DNA of 64,000 nucleotides, from contig NZ_CANMXL010000003.1 of assembly GCF_947501905.1 (NCBI RefSeq), forward strand, positions 186,001-250,000, read 5' to 3'. The notes under the pieces were generated by a model. That model saw only the letters and a list, made by a program, of their open reading frames with translations. It made no database searches and was not told the DNA's origin. The stretch's first letter is position 1, and each line of letters opens with the position of its first letter. Shown piece by piece: positions 35,089 to 44,925 of this stretch. Both the position numbers and the translations under genes were made by a program. The stretch comes from an uncultured Winogradskyella sp. Lineage in GTDB: Bacteria > Bacteroidota > Bacteroidia > Flavobacteriales > Flavobacteriaceae.

Positions 35089-35343
35089 ATGATGACTAAC
35101 CAAGAATTAATTGCCAAATTAAAAGCGATTGTATCACCTTATATACAAGATGAAGAGGCATTCAAAAACCTTTCTGAAGACACAGATTTTGTAAAAGATT
35201 TGAAGATTAACTCCGCCAATTTGGTAGATATCATTCTAGATATTGAAGACGAATTTGATATCCGATTAGAAAATGAAGACATGGAAAAAATGCTCGATGT
35301 AAAATCTGCTATGGCTATTGTAAACACAAAGTTAGCTGGCTAA
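35089..35343 (+). CDS. Acyl carrier protein
   Basis: An 84-residue four-helix carrier. The phosphopantetheine Ser is Ser42 in LKINSANLVDIILDIEDEF; the usual DSL is NSA here, so the recognition site departs from AcpP. The acidic helix II/III residues and length fit a carrier protein. It is the dedicated carrier for the cluster, followed by its own transferase with a TAATG overlap. A TAACTTTA box at 35067-35074 may be its promoter. Confidence 0.85.
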   Translation: MMTNQELIAKLKAIVSPYIQDEEAFKNLSEDTDFVKDLKINSANLVDIILDIEDEFDIRLENEDMEKMLDVKSAMAIVNTKLAG

Positions 35344-35906
35344 TGGTTGGTAATGATATTGTAGATATCGCCCAAGCTAAAAAAGACTCTAACTGGCAAC
35401 GACCTCGTTTTTTAGATAAAATTTTCACGATTAATGAGCAGTATTTGATTCATAATTCAAAGGATAAAACTGAAATGGTTTGGCGCTTATGGAGTATGAA
35501 AGAAGCTGCGTATAAATTATGCATTCAGTTAAACCCGAATCGATTTTATGCACCAAGACAGTTTAAATGTTTTATTGAAAATGATGCAGGTGTAGTAAAA
35601 TTTAAAAACTTTAGTTGCTATACAGAAACTAAAACCACATCAGATTACATAATCTCTGAAGCCTCCCTAAAACCATCAAAATTGAGCTCTGAAATCGTTA
35701 AATTCAATTCTCTGAGGATAAACAATCAAAGTGAAATTTTGAGGAGGAAACTGATTTTATCTGCTTCAAAACTACATCATATTATAGAAGGCAAGCTAGA
35801 GTTAAAAAAGGACGATTATGGGATTCCTGCTTTAGTGGTTAATGATAATAAAATGCACATAAGCTTAACTCATCATGGTAATTTTGGTGCTTTTGCAATA
35901 GCTTAA
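35343..35906 (+). CDS. 4'-phosphopantetheinyl transferase family protein
   Basis: This 187-residue protein carries the two metal-binding motifs of the family: GNDIVDI (3-9) and WSMKEAAYK (50-58). It should transfer 4'-phosphopantetheine from CoA to Ser42 of the adjacent ACP. The size lies between AcpS-type and Sfp-type proteins, so I do not assign a subfamily firmly. The gene starts inside the ACP stop (TAATG) and ends 2 nt before the MMPL transporter gene. Confidence 0.85.
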   Translation: MVGNDIVDIAQAKKDSNWQRPRFLDKIFTINEQYLIHNSKDKTEMVWRLWSMKEAAYKLCIQLNPNRFYAPRQFKCFIENDAGVVKFKNFSCYTETKTTSDYIISEASLKPSKLSSEIVKFNSLRINNQSEILRRKLILSASKLHHIIEGKLELKKDDYGIPALVVNDNKMHISLTHHGNFGAFAIA

Positions 35907-35908
35907 AA

Positions 35909-38158
35909 ATGAAAAAATTAAGAAAAATCATAGCGACGATTATCAAATTCAGAATAGTAATTATAACTGTTTTGGTAGTAGCTATGGGGTTTTCTGGATA
36001 TCAAACACTTAACAAATTAAGCGTTGATAACTCGTTGAGTATTTGGTTTTTGGAAGATGACCCAAGTTACAGAGCATATATCGATTACCAAGAGCGTTTT
36101 GGTTCTGACGAGATTTTTGTTGGGATGATTCCTGTTGAAAACGCTCTTGAAGCATCGAATATAATCCAGCTTAAAAAATTACATGCCGCACTAGATTCGC
36201 TTTGGTATGTCAAAACATCATTTAGTTTAGCTGAGGCAAAGTATCCTATTTACGCAAACAACAATTTACTTTTTGATGATTTATATACATCCAAACGCAG
36301 TGAAAAAGGGCTAAAGAATTTATTCAAAAAATTACCAAATATTACACAGCAGTTAGTTACTGAAGATTATAAAAACTTGTTTTTCTACATTCAATTAAAC
36401 CCAACACCAACCATAGAAGAAAAACGTGATGTTATTGCGGGAGATATCAGAGTCGTTATTGAAAATTATTATGACGACTACTACCTAACAGGTGCGCCTG
36501 TGCTTAACGAGGCCTATAGCAAAGGTATTTATAAGGAGAGTCTAGTCTTTGGTATTTTAACCGTTTTGGTGATTACCATAATGTTGTTATTTCTATTACC
36601 GAGTAAACGGTATTTAATAGTGTCTTTGTTATGTGTTGCTGTACCAATTTCAATTTTATTTGGAATTATAACTTCGTTTGGTTTTGCATTAAATATGATT
36701 TCGATGCTAATTCCAACCATCTTGATGGTGTATAGTGTTAGTGATGCGGTTCATATTATCAATATCTACCATAAAGAAGGTATAGACAACGAAAATCTTT
36801 CAAAATTAGACCTTCTGACACTTGCGGTGCGTAAAAGTATCACGCCTTGTTTTTATACGACCTTAACTACGTTTGTTGGGTATTTTGCTTTGTACTTATC
36901 GCCATTACCTGCATTTAAAAACATGGGTGTTTTTACTTGCATTGGTTTAGTTATGGCCTTTGTGTTAGTGTATATTATTACCATTATAGGTTTCAGTTTT
37001 ATGGATTTAAATTTTAAGACAGCTAAACCTATTTTGAGTTTAGAACGTTATAGTCAAACCAAAACAATTAATTGGCTTAATACGTTTACTTCTCGTTATA
37101 AGAATAGTATTATTGTGGTGTCATCGTTGATACTAATTTTTGGCTTGTATTCGATTTTTAAAGTGCAAATTGACACGAATTCACTTGACTTGCTTGCCGA
37201 AGGAAAAGCCAAAGAAGACTTGCGTTATGTTGAGAGTAAACTAAACAGCAGTTCTCGATTGCAGCTTAATATTACTGCCAAGAAAGGAACCATGTTAGAG
37301 CGAGAGGCCATCGTTCAATTAGAAAAACTGCAAAACGTGTTGAATGAAAACGCCCTGCTTTCAGCACCAGTATCTGTAGTAAACATCAAACAGTTTTTAG
37401 AAAAACGCTCACCAGTTTTATTTCAATCCAATATTTCTAAAGAAGCAATCAATTCAACTTTGACGGATATTGGCTCAAATAGTAGTGAGTTTTTTAAGCT
37501 TTATTCCGAAGACTTCAAAACCGCAGGCATTACACTTGGGGTTAAAGAGATAAAAACATCGGAGTTAGAAACGGTATTGGGAGATATAAAATCGGCTTTT
37601 GGAAATAACTTTGATACCAACAAATACAGCTTAAAAATCAACGGATTTTCAGTAGTATTCTCACAGCTTAATGACTTTATTTTACAGACACAATTTAAAT
37701 CATTTTTCGCCGCATTTTTTGTAGCATTTCTGTGCTTATGGTTTTTTATAAAACGAATCAAAACCACAATTTTGGTGCTTATTCCAAACATTCTACCATT
37801 AGCTATTTTGGCCATTTTCATGAGTTTATTAGATATACCTTTGGATGTATCTACAGCTATGATTACACCAATTATGCTAGGAATCGCCATGGACGATACC
37901 ATTCACTTAGTGCATAAATACCGAAAAAGTAAGCGCGTTCAAGGCACATCAGAAGAACGCATGGACCGCGCCATGCATTACACAGGTAGCGCTTTATTTT
38001 CTACCACAATTGCACTCGTCGGAGGCTTCTTAATCATAGCCTCAAGCGCAGTACCTTCTGTTAGAGATTTTGGTTTGCTTTGCGCAGTAACCGTTGCTAT
38101 TGCTCTAATTACGGACATCTTTTATTTACCGGCTTTATTGAAGAGGTTTGATAGGTAA
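35909..38158 (+). CDS. MMPL/RND-family transporter
   Basis: This 749-residue protein has the RND layout: one N-terminal helix, a periplasmic domain (about 40-200), a bundle of helices (about 210-360), then the repeat with a second periplasmic domain (about 415-580) and bundle (about 595-745). The motif IAMDDTIHLVHKYRK near the C terminus and SVSDAVHIINIYHK in the first half mark the proton-relay repeats of MMPL/sterol-sensing-like transporters. It probably moves the finished lipid from the inner membrane. The cargo is inferred from the cluster. It converges on the ABC ATPase gene with adjacent stops. Confidence 0.85.
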   Translation: MKKLRKIIATIIKFRIVIITVLVVAMGFSGYQTLNKLSVDNSLSIWFLEDDPSYRAYIDYQERFGSDEIFVGMIPVENALEASNIIQLKKLHAALDSLWYVKTSFSLAEAKYPIYANNNLLFDDLYTSKRSEKGLKNLFKKLPNITQQLVTEDYKNLFFYIQLNPTPTIEEKRDVIAGDIRVVIENYYDDYYLTGAPVLNEAYSKGIYKESLVFGILTVLVITIMLLFLLPSKRYLIVSLLCVAVPISILFGIITSFGFALNMISMLIPTILMVYSVSDAVHIINIYHKEGIDNENLSKLDLLTLAVRKSITPCFYTTLTTFVGYFALYLSPLPAFKNMGVFTCIGLVMAFVLVYIITIIGFSFMDLNFKTAKPILSLERYSQTKTINWLNTFTSRYKNSIIVVSSLILIFGLYSIFKVQIDTNSLDLLAEGKAKEDLRYVESKLNSSSRLQLNITAKKGTMLEREAIVQLEKLQNVLNENALLSAPVSVVNIKQFLEKRSPVLFQSNISKEAINSTLTDIGSNSSEFFKLYSEDFKTAGITLGVKEIKTSELETVLGDIKSAFGNNFDTNKYSLKINGFSVVFSQLNDFILQTQFKSFFAAFFVAFLCLWFFIKRIKTTILVLIPNILPLAILAIFMSLLDIPLDVSTAMITPIMLGIAMDDTIHLVHKYRKSKRVQGTSEERMDRAMHYTGSALFSTTIALVGGFLIIASSAVPSVRDFGLLCAVTVAIALITDIFYLPALLKRFDR

Positions 38159-39070
38159 TCAATTGTTGAGTAAAACACACACACAACTTTTAGGGATTAT
38201 TTCTGAAGTATGCTCAATAAAAATAGATTTTGAGTCATACTCAACTTCAATTAACCAAGAATTGCCATTATAATAGGAGTTTTTTACAATACCTTTTAAT
38301 TCTGAATTTTCTACTATTTGAAGCTGATGCGAATAGTAAATTTTATCATCAATAACATTAAATTCTTCAAAAAAAGAAGCAATTAAGGGTAGTTTCGGGG
38401 TGTTGTATAAGTTTTGTGGCGTGTCTTTAGCAATGATTTTTTTATGATGCAAAACAATCATTTTGTCTGCAAATCCCAAAACATCACTTTTGTCATGAGT
38501 AGCAACAATACAAGCAATATTTTTATCTTTTAAGTATTTGAAGACACTTCTACGAAGCGACTGTTTTTTAAAATTATCAATATGACTAAAAGGCTCGTCG
38601 AGCAATAAAATTTCAGGTTGTTTAGCCAGTGCACGAGCTAAAGCCACACGTTGTTTTTGACCACCACTGAGGTTTTTGACTTTTGTTTTTGCAAAAGCTT
38701 CAAGCTCTACAACTTTGATGAGTTCGTTAGTGCGTTTTTGTTTTTCTTCAGGATAGAAACGTGACAGATATTTACCAATATTTTCTTCGACTGTTATAAA
38801 AGGCATCAAATCAAATTCCTGAGTTACATATTTCATAAAATCATAACCAATTACGAGATTGTATTTTGGCCCTAGAATTTGTTGTTCTTTCCAGAAAATT
38901 TCGCCTTGAAGTAAATCATACTCACCATAAAGCAATTTTAAAAGCGTGCTTTTTCCTGAACCGCTTTCGCCTATTACAGCTAGATTTTCACCAGAATTAA
39001 TAGAGAAGGAGATGTTTTCTAAAACGGGAGTTTTATCATAACCAAAATGGATGTTTTTTACTTGAAGCAT
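38159..39070 (-). CDS. ABC transporter ATP-binding protein
   Basis: This 303-residue ATPase has Walker A GESGSGKST (34-42), the signature LSGGQKQRVALARAL (134-148) and Walker B ILLLDEPF (154-161). A C-terminal extension of about 80 residues, ending SCVCVLLNN, resembles the TOBE-like regulatory parts of importer ATPases. No permease gene adjoins it, so its partner and substrate are unknown. It is divergent in sense from the lipid cluster and unlikely to be part of it. Confidence 0.85.
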   Translation of the reverse strand: MLQVKNIHFGYDKTPVLENISFSINSGENLAVIGESGSGKSTLLKLLYGEYDLLQGEIFWKEQQILGPKYNLVIGYDFMKYVTQEFDLMPFITVEENIGKYLSRFYPEEKQKRTNELIKVVELEAFAKTKVKNLSGGQKQRVALARALAKQPEILLLDEPFSHIDNFKKQSLRRSVFKYLKDKNIACIVATHDKSDVLGFADKMIVLHHKKIIAKDTPQNLYNTPKLPLIASFFEEFNVIDDKIYYSHQLQIVENSELKGIVKNSYYNGNSWLIEVEYDSKSIFIEHTSEIIPKSCVCVLLNN

Positions 39071-39085
39071 GCTGCAAAAATACCA

Positions 39086-39117
39086 TAAAAAAAGCCTACT
39101 TAATTTTAAGCAGGCTT
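39086..39117 (-). terminator. Rho-independent terminator after prolyl oligopeptidase
   Basis: A 12-bp stem with one mismatch (AAGCCTACTTAA / TTAAGCAGGCTT) has a short loop. A long A tract on the plus strand gives a T tract on the minus strand. Confidence 0.85.
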
Positions 39118-39139
39118 AATGTATTATTAATTTTTTGTT

Positions 39140-41308
39140 TTAGTCTTTTAGCTTTTCTTTTGACTTACTTGGTAAATCTTCAAAGCCCATATTAAATAGT
39201 GTAAAACCATATACATCTGCGGTTCTTTCGAGTATTTTACTCACAGGTGTTCCTGCACCGTGACCAGCATCAGTTTCTATACGTATTAAAGTAGGATTAT
39301 CACCTGTTTGTTTGGCTTGTAACTCTGCAGCAAACTTAAAGCTATGAGCAGGGACGACACGGTCGTCATGATCTCCAGTAGTTACTAGTGTTGCAGGATA
39401 TTCAACACCCTCTTTAACGTTATGTACTGGTGAATACCCTTTTAAATAATCGAACATTTCCTTACTGTCTTCAGCAGTTCCATAATCGTACGCCCAACCT
39501 GCACCTGCTGTAAATGTGTGGTAGCGTAACATATCTAAAACGCCAACAGCAGGTAAAGCCACTTTCATTAAATCTGGGCGTTGCGTCATAGTCGCGCCTA
39601 CCAATAAACCACCGTTAGACCCTCCACTTATTGCTAGATAATCTGATGAGGTATAGTTGTTTTCAATTAAATATTCTCCGGCAGCAATAAAATCGTCAAA
39701 TACGTTTTGCTTTTTTAGTTGCGTTCCTGCATCATGCCATGCTTTTCCGTATTCGCCACCACCACGAAGATTAGGTACGGCATAAATACCACCTTGTTCC
39801 ATCCAAACGGCATTTGTAATACTAAAACTAGGCGTTAAACTAATATTGAAACCTCCGTACCCATATAGGATTGTTGGGTTTTTACCATTAAGCTCAAGCC
39901 CTTTTTTGTGAGTTATTATCATAGGCACTTTTGTGCCATCTTTTGAGGTATAAAACACTTGCTTACTTTCATAATCCTCAGGGTTGAAATCAATATCAGG
40001 TTTACGGAATAATTCTGAAGTACCATCTTTAATATTGTATTTATAGATGCTTCCTGGAGTGACATAATTAGTAAAAGAGTAATAGGATTCTGTATCTTCT
40101 TTTTTAGCTCCAAAACCACCGACAGAACCAATACCAGGTAGTTTTACTTCTCTTATCAATTTTCCGTCGTAGTCATATTGTAAAACCTTAGATACGGCAT
40201 CTACCATATATTCTGCAAAGAAATAACCACCGCCAGTTGATGGACTCAACACGTTTTCTGTCTCAGGAATAAAATCTATCCAATTTTTTGGTGCTGGATT
40301 ACTAGCGTCAACTGTAACTATACGTTGGTTTGGGGCATCCATATTGGTCATAATGTATAATTTAGAACCTACATTTTCAATAATATTAGAATCAGTATTT
40401 GTATGGTCTAAAATGGTAATGAATTCTGAATTTGGCTGCGTCAAATCTTTAATCATTAGTTTATTACCTGATGTAGAAACACGAGGTGTTACAATTAAGT
40501 AACGGTCATCTTCAGTAACACCACCATAAATGTAACGGTGCTTTTCTTCTGGAGTACCACCATAAATTAATTGATCATCAGATTGTTTTGTACCTAGCTT
40601 GTGATAATATACTTTGTGTTGGTCTGTTTTTGCAGAGAGCTCACTTTTTCCAACAGGCTTATCATAGCTTGAATAGTAAAACCCTTCGTTTTTGTACCAG
40701 GACATACCGCTAAATTTGATATCTACAAGCGTGTCCTCAACAATTTTTTTAGATTCCACATCCATGATTAAAATTTTACGCCAATCGCTTCCCCCTTCAG
40801 AAATCGAATAAGCCAATATTTTACCATTTTTAGAGAAACTTGTTCCGCCAAGAGAAATGGTGCCATCTTCCTTAAACGTATTTGGGTCTAAAAACACCTC
40901 TGCAGTACTTGGGTCCGCATCGTTTTTGTAGCGATATATTACATATTGATTTTGCAGGCCATCATTTTTATAGAAGTATGTGTAATCACCTTCTATAAAA
41001 GGAGCACCTACTTTTTCGTAGTTCCATAATTTTGAAAGGCGTTCTTTTAATTCTTCACGGTAAGGAATGCTGTCTAAAAAACTTCCAGTCGTTGCGTTTT
41101 GAGTTTTTACCCATGCTTCAGTTTCTGGACTTCTATCATCTTCTAACCAACGATAAGGGTCACTTACATCTTCACCAAAATAGGTGTCAGTATGTTCTAC
41201 TTTTGCAGTTTCAGGATAATCTACTTTAATGATTTTTTTTGGTTTGGATTCGTTCTTACAAGACATAAAAAATACGAGTGCTACAAGCACATAAGATATG
41301 TTTTTCAT
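39140..41308 (-). CDS. Prolyl oligopeptidase (S9A) lipoprotein
   Basis: This 722-residue serine peptidase has a signal ending in the lipobox FFMSC (Cys17). A seven-bladed propeller covers about 75-430. The alpha/beta-hydrolase C-terminal domain has the nucleophile in [12 protein letters not shown] (Ser near 562), Asp in [11 protein letters not shown] and His in DAGHGAG. It hydrolyses short peptides after proline, here at the envelope. The WLEDDRSPE and [13 protein letters not shown] motifs are typical. Confidence 0.94.
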   Translation of the reverse strand: MKNISYVLVALVFFMSCKNESKPKKIIKVDYPETAKVEHTDTYFGEDVSDPYRWLEDDRSPETEAWVKTQNATTGSFLDSIPYREELKERLSKLWNYEKVGAPFIEGDYTYFYKNDGLQNQYVIYRYKNDADPSTAEVFLDPNTFKEDGTISLGGTSFSKNGKILAYSISEGGSDWRKILIMDVESKKIVEDTLVDIKFSGMSWYKNEGFYYSSYDKPVGKSELSAKTDQHKVYYHKLGTKQSDDQLIYGGTPEEKHRYIYGGVTEDDRYLIVTPRVSTSGNKLMIKDLTQPNSEFITILDHTNTDSNIIENVGSKLYIMTNMDAPNQRIVTVDASNPAPKNWIDFIPETENVLSPSTGGGYFFAEYMVDAVSKVLQYDYDGKLIREVKLPGIGSVGGFGAKKEDTESYYSFTNYVTPGSIYKYNIKDGTSELFRKPDIDFNPEDYESKQVFYTSKDGTKVPMIITHKKGLELNGKNPTILYGYGGFNISLTPSFSITNAVWMEQGGIYAVPNLRGGGEYGKAWHDAGTQLKKQNVFDDFIAAGEYLIENNYTSSDYLAISGGSNGGLLVGATMTQRPDLMKVALPAVGVLDMLRYHTFTAGAGWAYDYGTAEDSKEMFDYLKGYSPVHNVKEGVEYPATLVTTGDHDDRVVPAHSFKFAAELQAKQTGDNPTLIRIETDAGHGAGTPVSKILERTADVYGFTLFNMGFEDLPSKSKEKLKD

Positions 41309-41342
41309 TATTTCAAGGTGGTTTATTTTCCTAAAATTAATG

Positions 41343-41379
41343 AAAAAAGCACCTATCGGATGTCGAAAGATGCTTTTTT
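41343..41379 (-). terminator. Terminator after asd
   Basis: The stem AAAAAAGCA / TGCTTTTTT encloses a 19-nt loop with partial pairing. On the minus strand a T tract follows. It lies downstream of asd and beyond the palindromic repeat. Confidence 0.7.
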
Positions 41380-41390
41380 AAGAATTTTTT

Positions 41391-41468
41391 AGCTTCGACT
41401 ACATGGTCAGTGAGCTGAGTCGAACTGCTCAGCTACCGATTTCTAATATCGAGCGATAGTCGAGATAT
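41391..41468. repeat. Compound palindromic repeat downstream of asd
   Basis: Three overlapping inverted repeats are visible: TTCGACT/AGTCGAA (41394-41424), AGCTGAG/CTCAGCT (41413-41434) and ATATCGA/TCGAGATAT-like (41446-41468). It has the CTTCGAC flavour of the 34987-35043 element but is more complex. It lies between the asd stop and its terminator. Confidence 0.6.
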
Positions 41469-41487
41469 TCTAGGTTATAATTATCTA

Positions 41488-42477
41488 CTAAACTAAACCA
41501 TTAGCTACTAAATACTCTGCAATTTGTACAGTATTTGTTGCTGCCCCTTTTCTGAGATTATCACTAACAATCCACATATTTAACGAATTGGGCTGTGACA
41601 TATCACGACGTATACGACCAACAAACACATCATCTTTTCCGTTAGCATACATTGGCATTGGATATGTATTTACGTCGATATTGTCTTGCACAACAACACC
41701 ATCAGTTTCGCTTAATAATTTACGAACATCAGTGACATCAAAATCATTTTCAAATTCAATATTTACAGATTCGCTATGGCCGCCAGCAGTGGGAATACGA
41801 ACAGCAGTTGCTGTTACGGCTATGGTTTTATCGTCAAGAATTTTCTGTGTTTCGCGTACCAATTTCATCTCTTCTTTAGTATAACCGGTTTCTTCAAAAA
41901 CATCGCAATGCGGAATGGCATTTTTTGCTATAGGATATGGATAAGCCATTTCACCTTTTTTGCCAGCGATTTCGTTTTCTAGTTGTTCTACAGCTTTTAC
42001 CCCAGTACCAGAAACGGATTGATATGTAGAAACAACTACACGTCTCATCTTATATTTTTTATGAAGAGGCGCTAAAGCCATTACCATTTGTATGGTTGAA
42101 CAGTTTGGATTGGCTATAATTTTATCTTCTTTAGAAAGTTGAGTTGCATTAATTTCTGGTACCACAAGCTTCTTATCTATATCCATGCGCCAGGCTGATG
42201 AATTATCAATTACTGTTGTGCCAACCTCTGCAAATTTTGGTGCCCATTCTATAGAAGTACTTCCGCCAGCAGAAAATAAGGCAATATCGGGCTTTTGCTC
42301 AATTGCCTCAGGAATACCAATGACTTTAATCAGTTTGTTTTTAAATGGGATTTCTTTACCAACAGATCTTGGTGAGGCTACCAGTAATAATTCGTCCATA
42401 GGAAAGTTTCTTTCCTCTAAAACCTTGAGCATAACACTACCAACAAGACCAGTAGCACCAACAATTGCAATCTTCAT
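41488..42477 (-). CDS. asd: Aspartate-semialdehyde dehydrogenase
   Basis: This 329-residue enzyme makes aspartate semialdehyde for lysine, diaminopimelate, threonine and methionine. The NADPH loop VGATGLVGSVML (6-17) is present. The catalytic Cys lies in ANPNCSTIQM (about 127) and the conserved His in IPTAGGHSESVNIEF. It appears monocistronic. A TAATTTTG box sits 21 nt upstream of the start. Confidence 0.95.
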   Translation of the reverse strand: MKIAIVGATGLVGSVMLKVLEERNFPMDELLLVASPRSVGKEIPFKNKLIKVIGIPEAIEQKPDIALFSAGGSTSIEWAPKFAEVGTTVIDNSSAWRMDIDKKLVVPEINATQLSKEDKIIANPNCSTIQMVMALAPLHKKYKMRRVVVSTYQSVSGTGVKAVEQLENEIAGKKGEMAYPYPIAKNAIPHCDVFEETGYTKEEMKLVRETQKILDDKTIAVTATAVRIPTAGGHSESVNIEFENDFDVTDVRKLLSETDGVVVQDNIDVNTYPMPMYANGKDDVFVGRIRRDMSQPNSLNMWIVSDNLRKGAATNTVQIAEYLVANGLV

Positions 42478-42498
42478 CTAATAAGAAATTTATGAGGT

Positions 42499-42506
42499 CA
42501 AAATTA
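42499..42506 (-). promoter_or_regulatory. -7 promoter box (TAnnTTTG) for asd
   Basis: TAATTTTG on the minus strand lies 21 nt before the asd ATG and matches the Bacteroidota -7 consensus. Confidence 0.5.
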
Positions 42507-42548
42507 GCTATTTCTACAATTGAAACCCTAAATTTTTTCCTAAAAAAG

Positions 42549-42573
42549 AACCGCTTCACATAATGAAGCGGTT
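42549..42573 (-). terminator. Rho-independent terminator after mscL
   Basis: A 10-bp stem (AACCGCTTCA / TGAAGCGGTT) with a 5-nt loop. A run of Ts follows on the minus strand. Confidence 0.9.
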
Positions 42574-42607
42574 TTGTTAAAAATATGTAATGTAGCGGTA
42601 AGCTATA

Positions 42608-43012
42608 TTATTTTTTTAAGGAATCTCTGATTTCAGTTAATAAATCGATTTCAGATGGCCCTGATGGAGCTGGTTCTTCAGCTGGAGCTTTAGTTTTATT
42701 GTAAGCTTTTACAATTAAGAACATTACAAATCCAACAATCAATAAATTAACAATTGTATTAATCCAAGCACCATAAGCAATTACTGCACCTCCAGCTTCT
42801 TTAGCTGCAGCAAGAGTTGCGTATTCTTTACCATCCATTGCAATATGTAAGTCCTCAAAGTTCATCCCACCAGCAAAATAACCTACAAAAGGCATAGCAA
42901 TGTTAGAAACAAAACCATTGATAACAGCACCTAAAGCTCCTGCCATAATAACAGCAACTGCAAAATCAATGACATTTCCAGTCATTATAAAATTCTTAAA
43001 TTCTTTAAGCAT
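42608..43012 (-). CDS. mscL: Large-conductance mechanosensitive channel
   Basis: This 134-residue pentamer-forming protein has the N-terminal amphipathic helix and TM1 (GNVIDFAVAVIMAGALGAVINGFVSNIAMPF, about 13-43). A loop with NFEDLHIAM follows, then TM2 (about 83-106) and a charged C terminus. It opens under membrane tension to release solutes during hypo-osmotic shock. The AVAVIMAGALGAVI pore-lining segment is diagnostic. Confidence 0.95.
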   Translation of the reverse strand: MLKEFKNFIMTGNVIDFAVAVIMAGALGAVINGFVSNIAMPFVGYFAGGMNFEDLHIAMDGKEYATLAAAKEAGGAVIAYGAWINTIVNLLIVGFVMFLIVKAYNKTKAPAEEPAPSGPSEIDLLTEIRDSLKK

Positions 43013-43100
43013 AATTAAAGTTGTTTATAGTTAGTATTTATATAGCAATTTAGTTAAAAAATTAACATTTGTAAAAAATTTATTTTTTTGAAAGAAAAGA

Positions 43101-44201
43101 TTATCGATAAAACACGCGCTTTACGCGTTGAGATACAGCGGTAAGTACTTCATAGGATATTGTACCTATGGATTCTGCAAAATTTAAAACCTTATGGTCT
43201 TGGTCAAAGATGATAACCTCATCTCCTTCTTTACAATCAATGTTTGTGATATTAACCATAATCATGTCCATACACACATTACCAATGATTGGTGCTTTTT
43301 GCCCATTGATAAAAACAAAGCCTTTTTCGTTACCGAATTGTCTTGAAATTCCATCGGCGTGTCCAATAGGAATAGTGGCCGTTTTTTCGAACCCTTTAGA
43401 AACATAAGCTCGATTATAACCTACAGTCTCATCCTTCTCAATTAAATGAATCTGGGAGATAATAGATTTTAATTTTGCTATAGGTTTTAAGTTTTGGTCT
43501 TCAGTAGCGGAATTTCCAAAACCATAAAGTCCAATCCCGCAGCGTACCATATCAAAATGCGCTTCAGGATAATTAATAACTCCAGAAGTATTACAAAGAT
43601 GTAACCATGGTCTATAATCCATTTGAGACTCGAAATCAACTGCGATGGTTTTAAAATCTTTGATTTGTCTTAAGGTAAATTCATTTTCATCTTCGCTTGC
43701 CGCCAAATGAGAAAATAAAGATTTAGCAATAATTGAAGATGTGTTTTTTAGTTGATTTGCGATATAATCAACATCATTATGCCAAAAGCCTAAGCGGTTT
43801 AAACCTGTATTAAATTTTATATGGACAGGATAATCATTTTGCTTTTCTTCTTCGGCAACTCTTATAAACTCTCTTAAGATTTTTGGACTATATACACTTG
43901 GCTCAAGGCAACGCTCTATAATAGTTTTAAAGTTTGTAACCTGCGGATGCAAGACTAATATTGGAGTTATAATGCCTGCATCGCGAAGCGCAACACCTTC
44001 TCTTGTATAGGCTACCGCAAAATAATCTGCGTTAAGTGTTTCGAGGTGTTTTGCAATTTCTACAGAATCGCTTCCGTAGGCAAATGCTTTTACAACAGCT
44101 AGAAATTTAGTTTGGGGCTTGAGTTTAGATCTTAAATAGTTATAGTTATGCGTCAACGCATCTAAGTGAATTTCTAAGATGGTTTCTTGAGCTTTAGGCA
44201 T
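43101..44201 (-). CDS. alr: Alanine racemase
   Basis: This 366-residue PLP enzyme supplies D-alanine for peptidoglycan. The PLP Lys is Lys38 in [11 protein letters not shown], with the usual AN replaced by AF. The second catalytic Tyr lies in VGYNRAY and the metal/PLP motifs in [18 protein letters not shown]. Its start codon overlaps the 3' end of tdk by 8 nt, so the two genes are probably translationally coupled. Confidence 0.93.
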   Translation of the reverse strand: MPKAQETILEIHLDALTHNYNYLRSKLKPQTKFLAVVKAFAYGSDSVEIAKHLETLNADYFAVAYTREGVALRDAGIITPILVLHPQVTNFKTIIERCLEPSVYSPKILREFIRVAEEEKQNDYPVHIKFNTGLNRLGFWHNDVDYIANQLKNTSSIIAKSLFSHLAASEDENEFTLRQIKDFKTIAVDFESQMDYRPWLHLCNTSGVINYPEAHFDMVRCGIGLYGFGNSATEDQNLKPIAKLKSIISQIHLIEKDETVGYNRAYVSKGFEKTATIPIGHADGISRQFGNEKGFVFINGQKAPIIGNVCMDMIMVNITNIDCKEGDEVIIFDQDHKVLNFAESIGTISYEVLTAVSQRVKRVFYR

Positions 44202-44841
44202 CAGAATTTTTGTCTTTTGTAATCAACTCTTCCGCGTCTTTAACTTTCATCTGGCGTACTTTTTCACGAAGCATACATTTATAGTAGGCAGCTCGACTTA
44301 GAGGCTCGTATTCGTCAACTTCACCTAATAAAACAAGGTCATCACTTTTTGCTTTTCGATAACTATATTGTGCTAAGTTCCCAGTTTTTGTACATACTGC
44401 ATGTACTTTAGTGACGTACTCGGCAGTGGCCATTAAATTTGGCATTGGGCCAAACGGATTGCCTTTAAAATCCATATCAAGGCCAGCAACTATAACACGA
44501 ATACCTTTATTAGCTAAATCGTTACAAACACTTACAATTTCGTCATCAAAAAACTGAGCTTCGTCAATACCTACAACATCGCAACCATCTGCCAAAATAG
44601 GAATATTGGCAGCTGCAGGAACAGGTGTTGAACGTATTTCATTAGAGTCATGAGAAATTACTTTTTCCTCATCATAACGCACATCTACAGAAGGCTTAAA
44701 TATTTCAACTTTTTGTCGCGCAAATTGCGCACGCTTTAATCGACGTATCAATTCTTCTGTTTTACCAGAAAACATAGATCCGCAAATGACTTCAATCCAG
44801 CCAAATTGTTCTTTATGATTTACTGTATTTTCGAGAAACAT
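44194..44841 (-). CDS. tdk: Thymidine kinase
   Basis: This 215-residue enzyme phosphorylates thymidine. The P-loop is GSMFSGKT (21-28) and the DEAQFFDD region carries the catalytic Glu. The lasso domain has the [13 protein letters not shown] zinc motif; its second Cys pair is reduced (only one Cys in [10 protein letters not shown]), so zinc binding may be altered. The gene is followed by alr with an 8-nt overlap. Confidence 0.94.
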   Translation of the reverse strand: MFLENTVNHKEQFGWIEVICGSMFSGKTEELIRRLKRAQFARQKVEIFKPSVDVRYDEEKVISHDSNEIRSTPVPAAANIPILADGCDVVGIDEAQFFDDEIVSVCNDLANKGIRVIVAGLDMDFKGNPFGPMPNLMATAEYVTKVHAVCTKTGNLAQYSYRKAKSDDLVLLGEVDEYEPLSRAAYYKCMLREKVRQMKVKDAEELITKDKNSDA

Positions 44842-44925
44842 TTTGTAATTTTAGCACTAAATCGTGTCTAATTTTCGTTTGTATAAAGGTGACGCAAATT
44901 TATTAAAAAACAAAAGTATTTCAAG

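Noticed and set aside
28514-38158. Flexirubin or dialkylresorcinol (DarA/DarB) cluster
   Set aside because: The condensing enzyme is a type III PKS with Cys-His-Asn triad, and no DarA/DarB pair, ammonia lyase or glycosyltransferase is present.
38159-39070. ABC ATPase as part of the lipid cluster
   Set aside because: It is on the opposite strand, tail to tail with the MMPL gene, and lacks an adjacent permease; shared function has no support.
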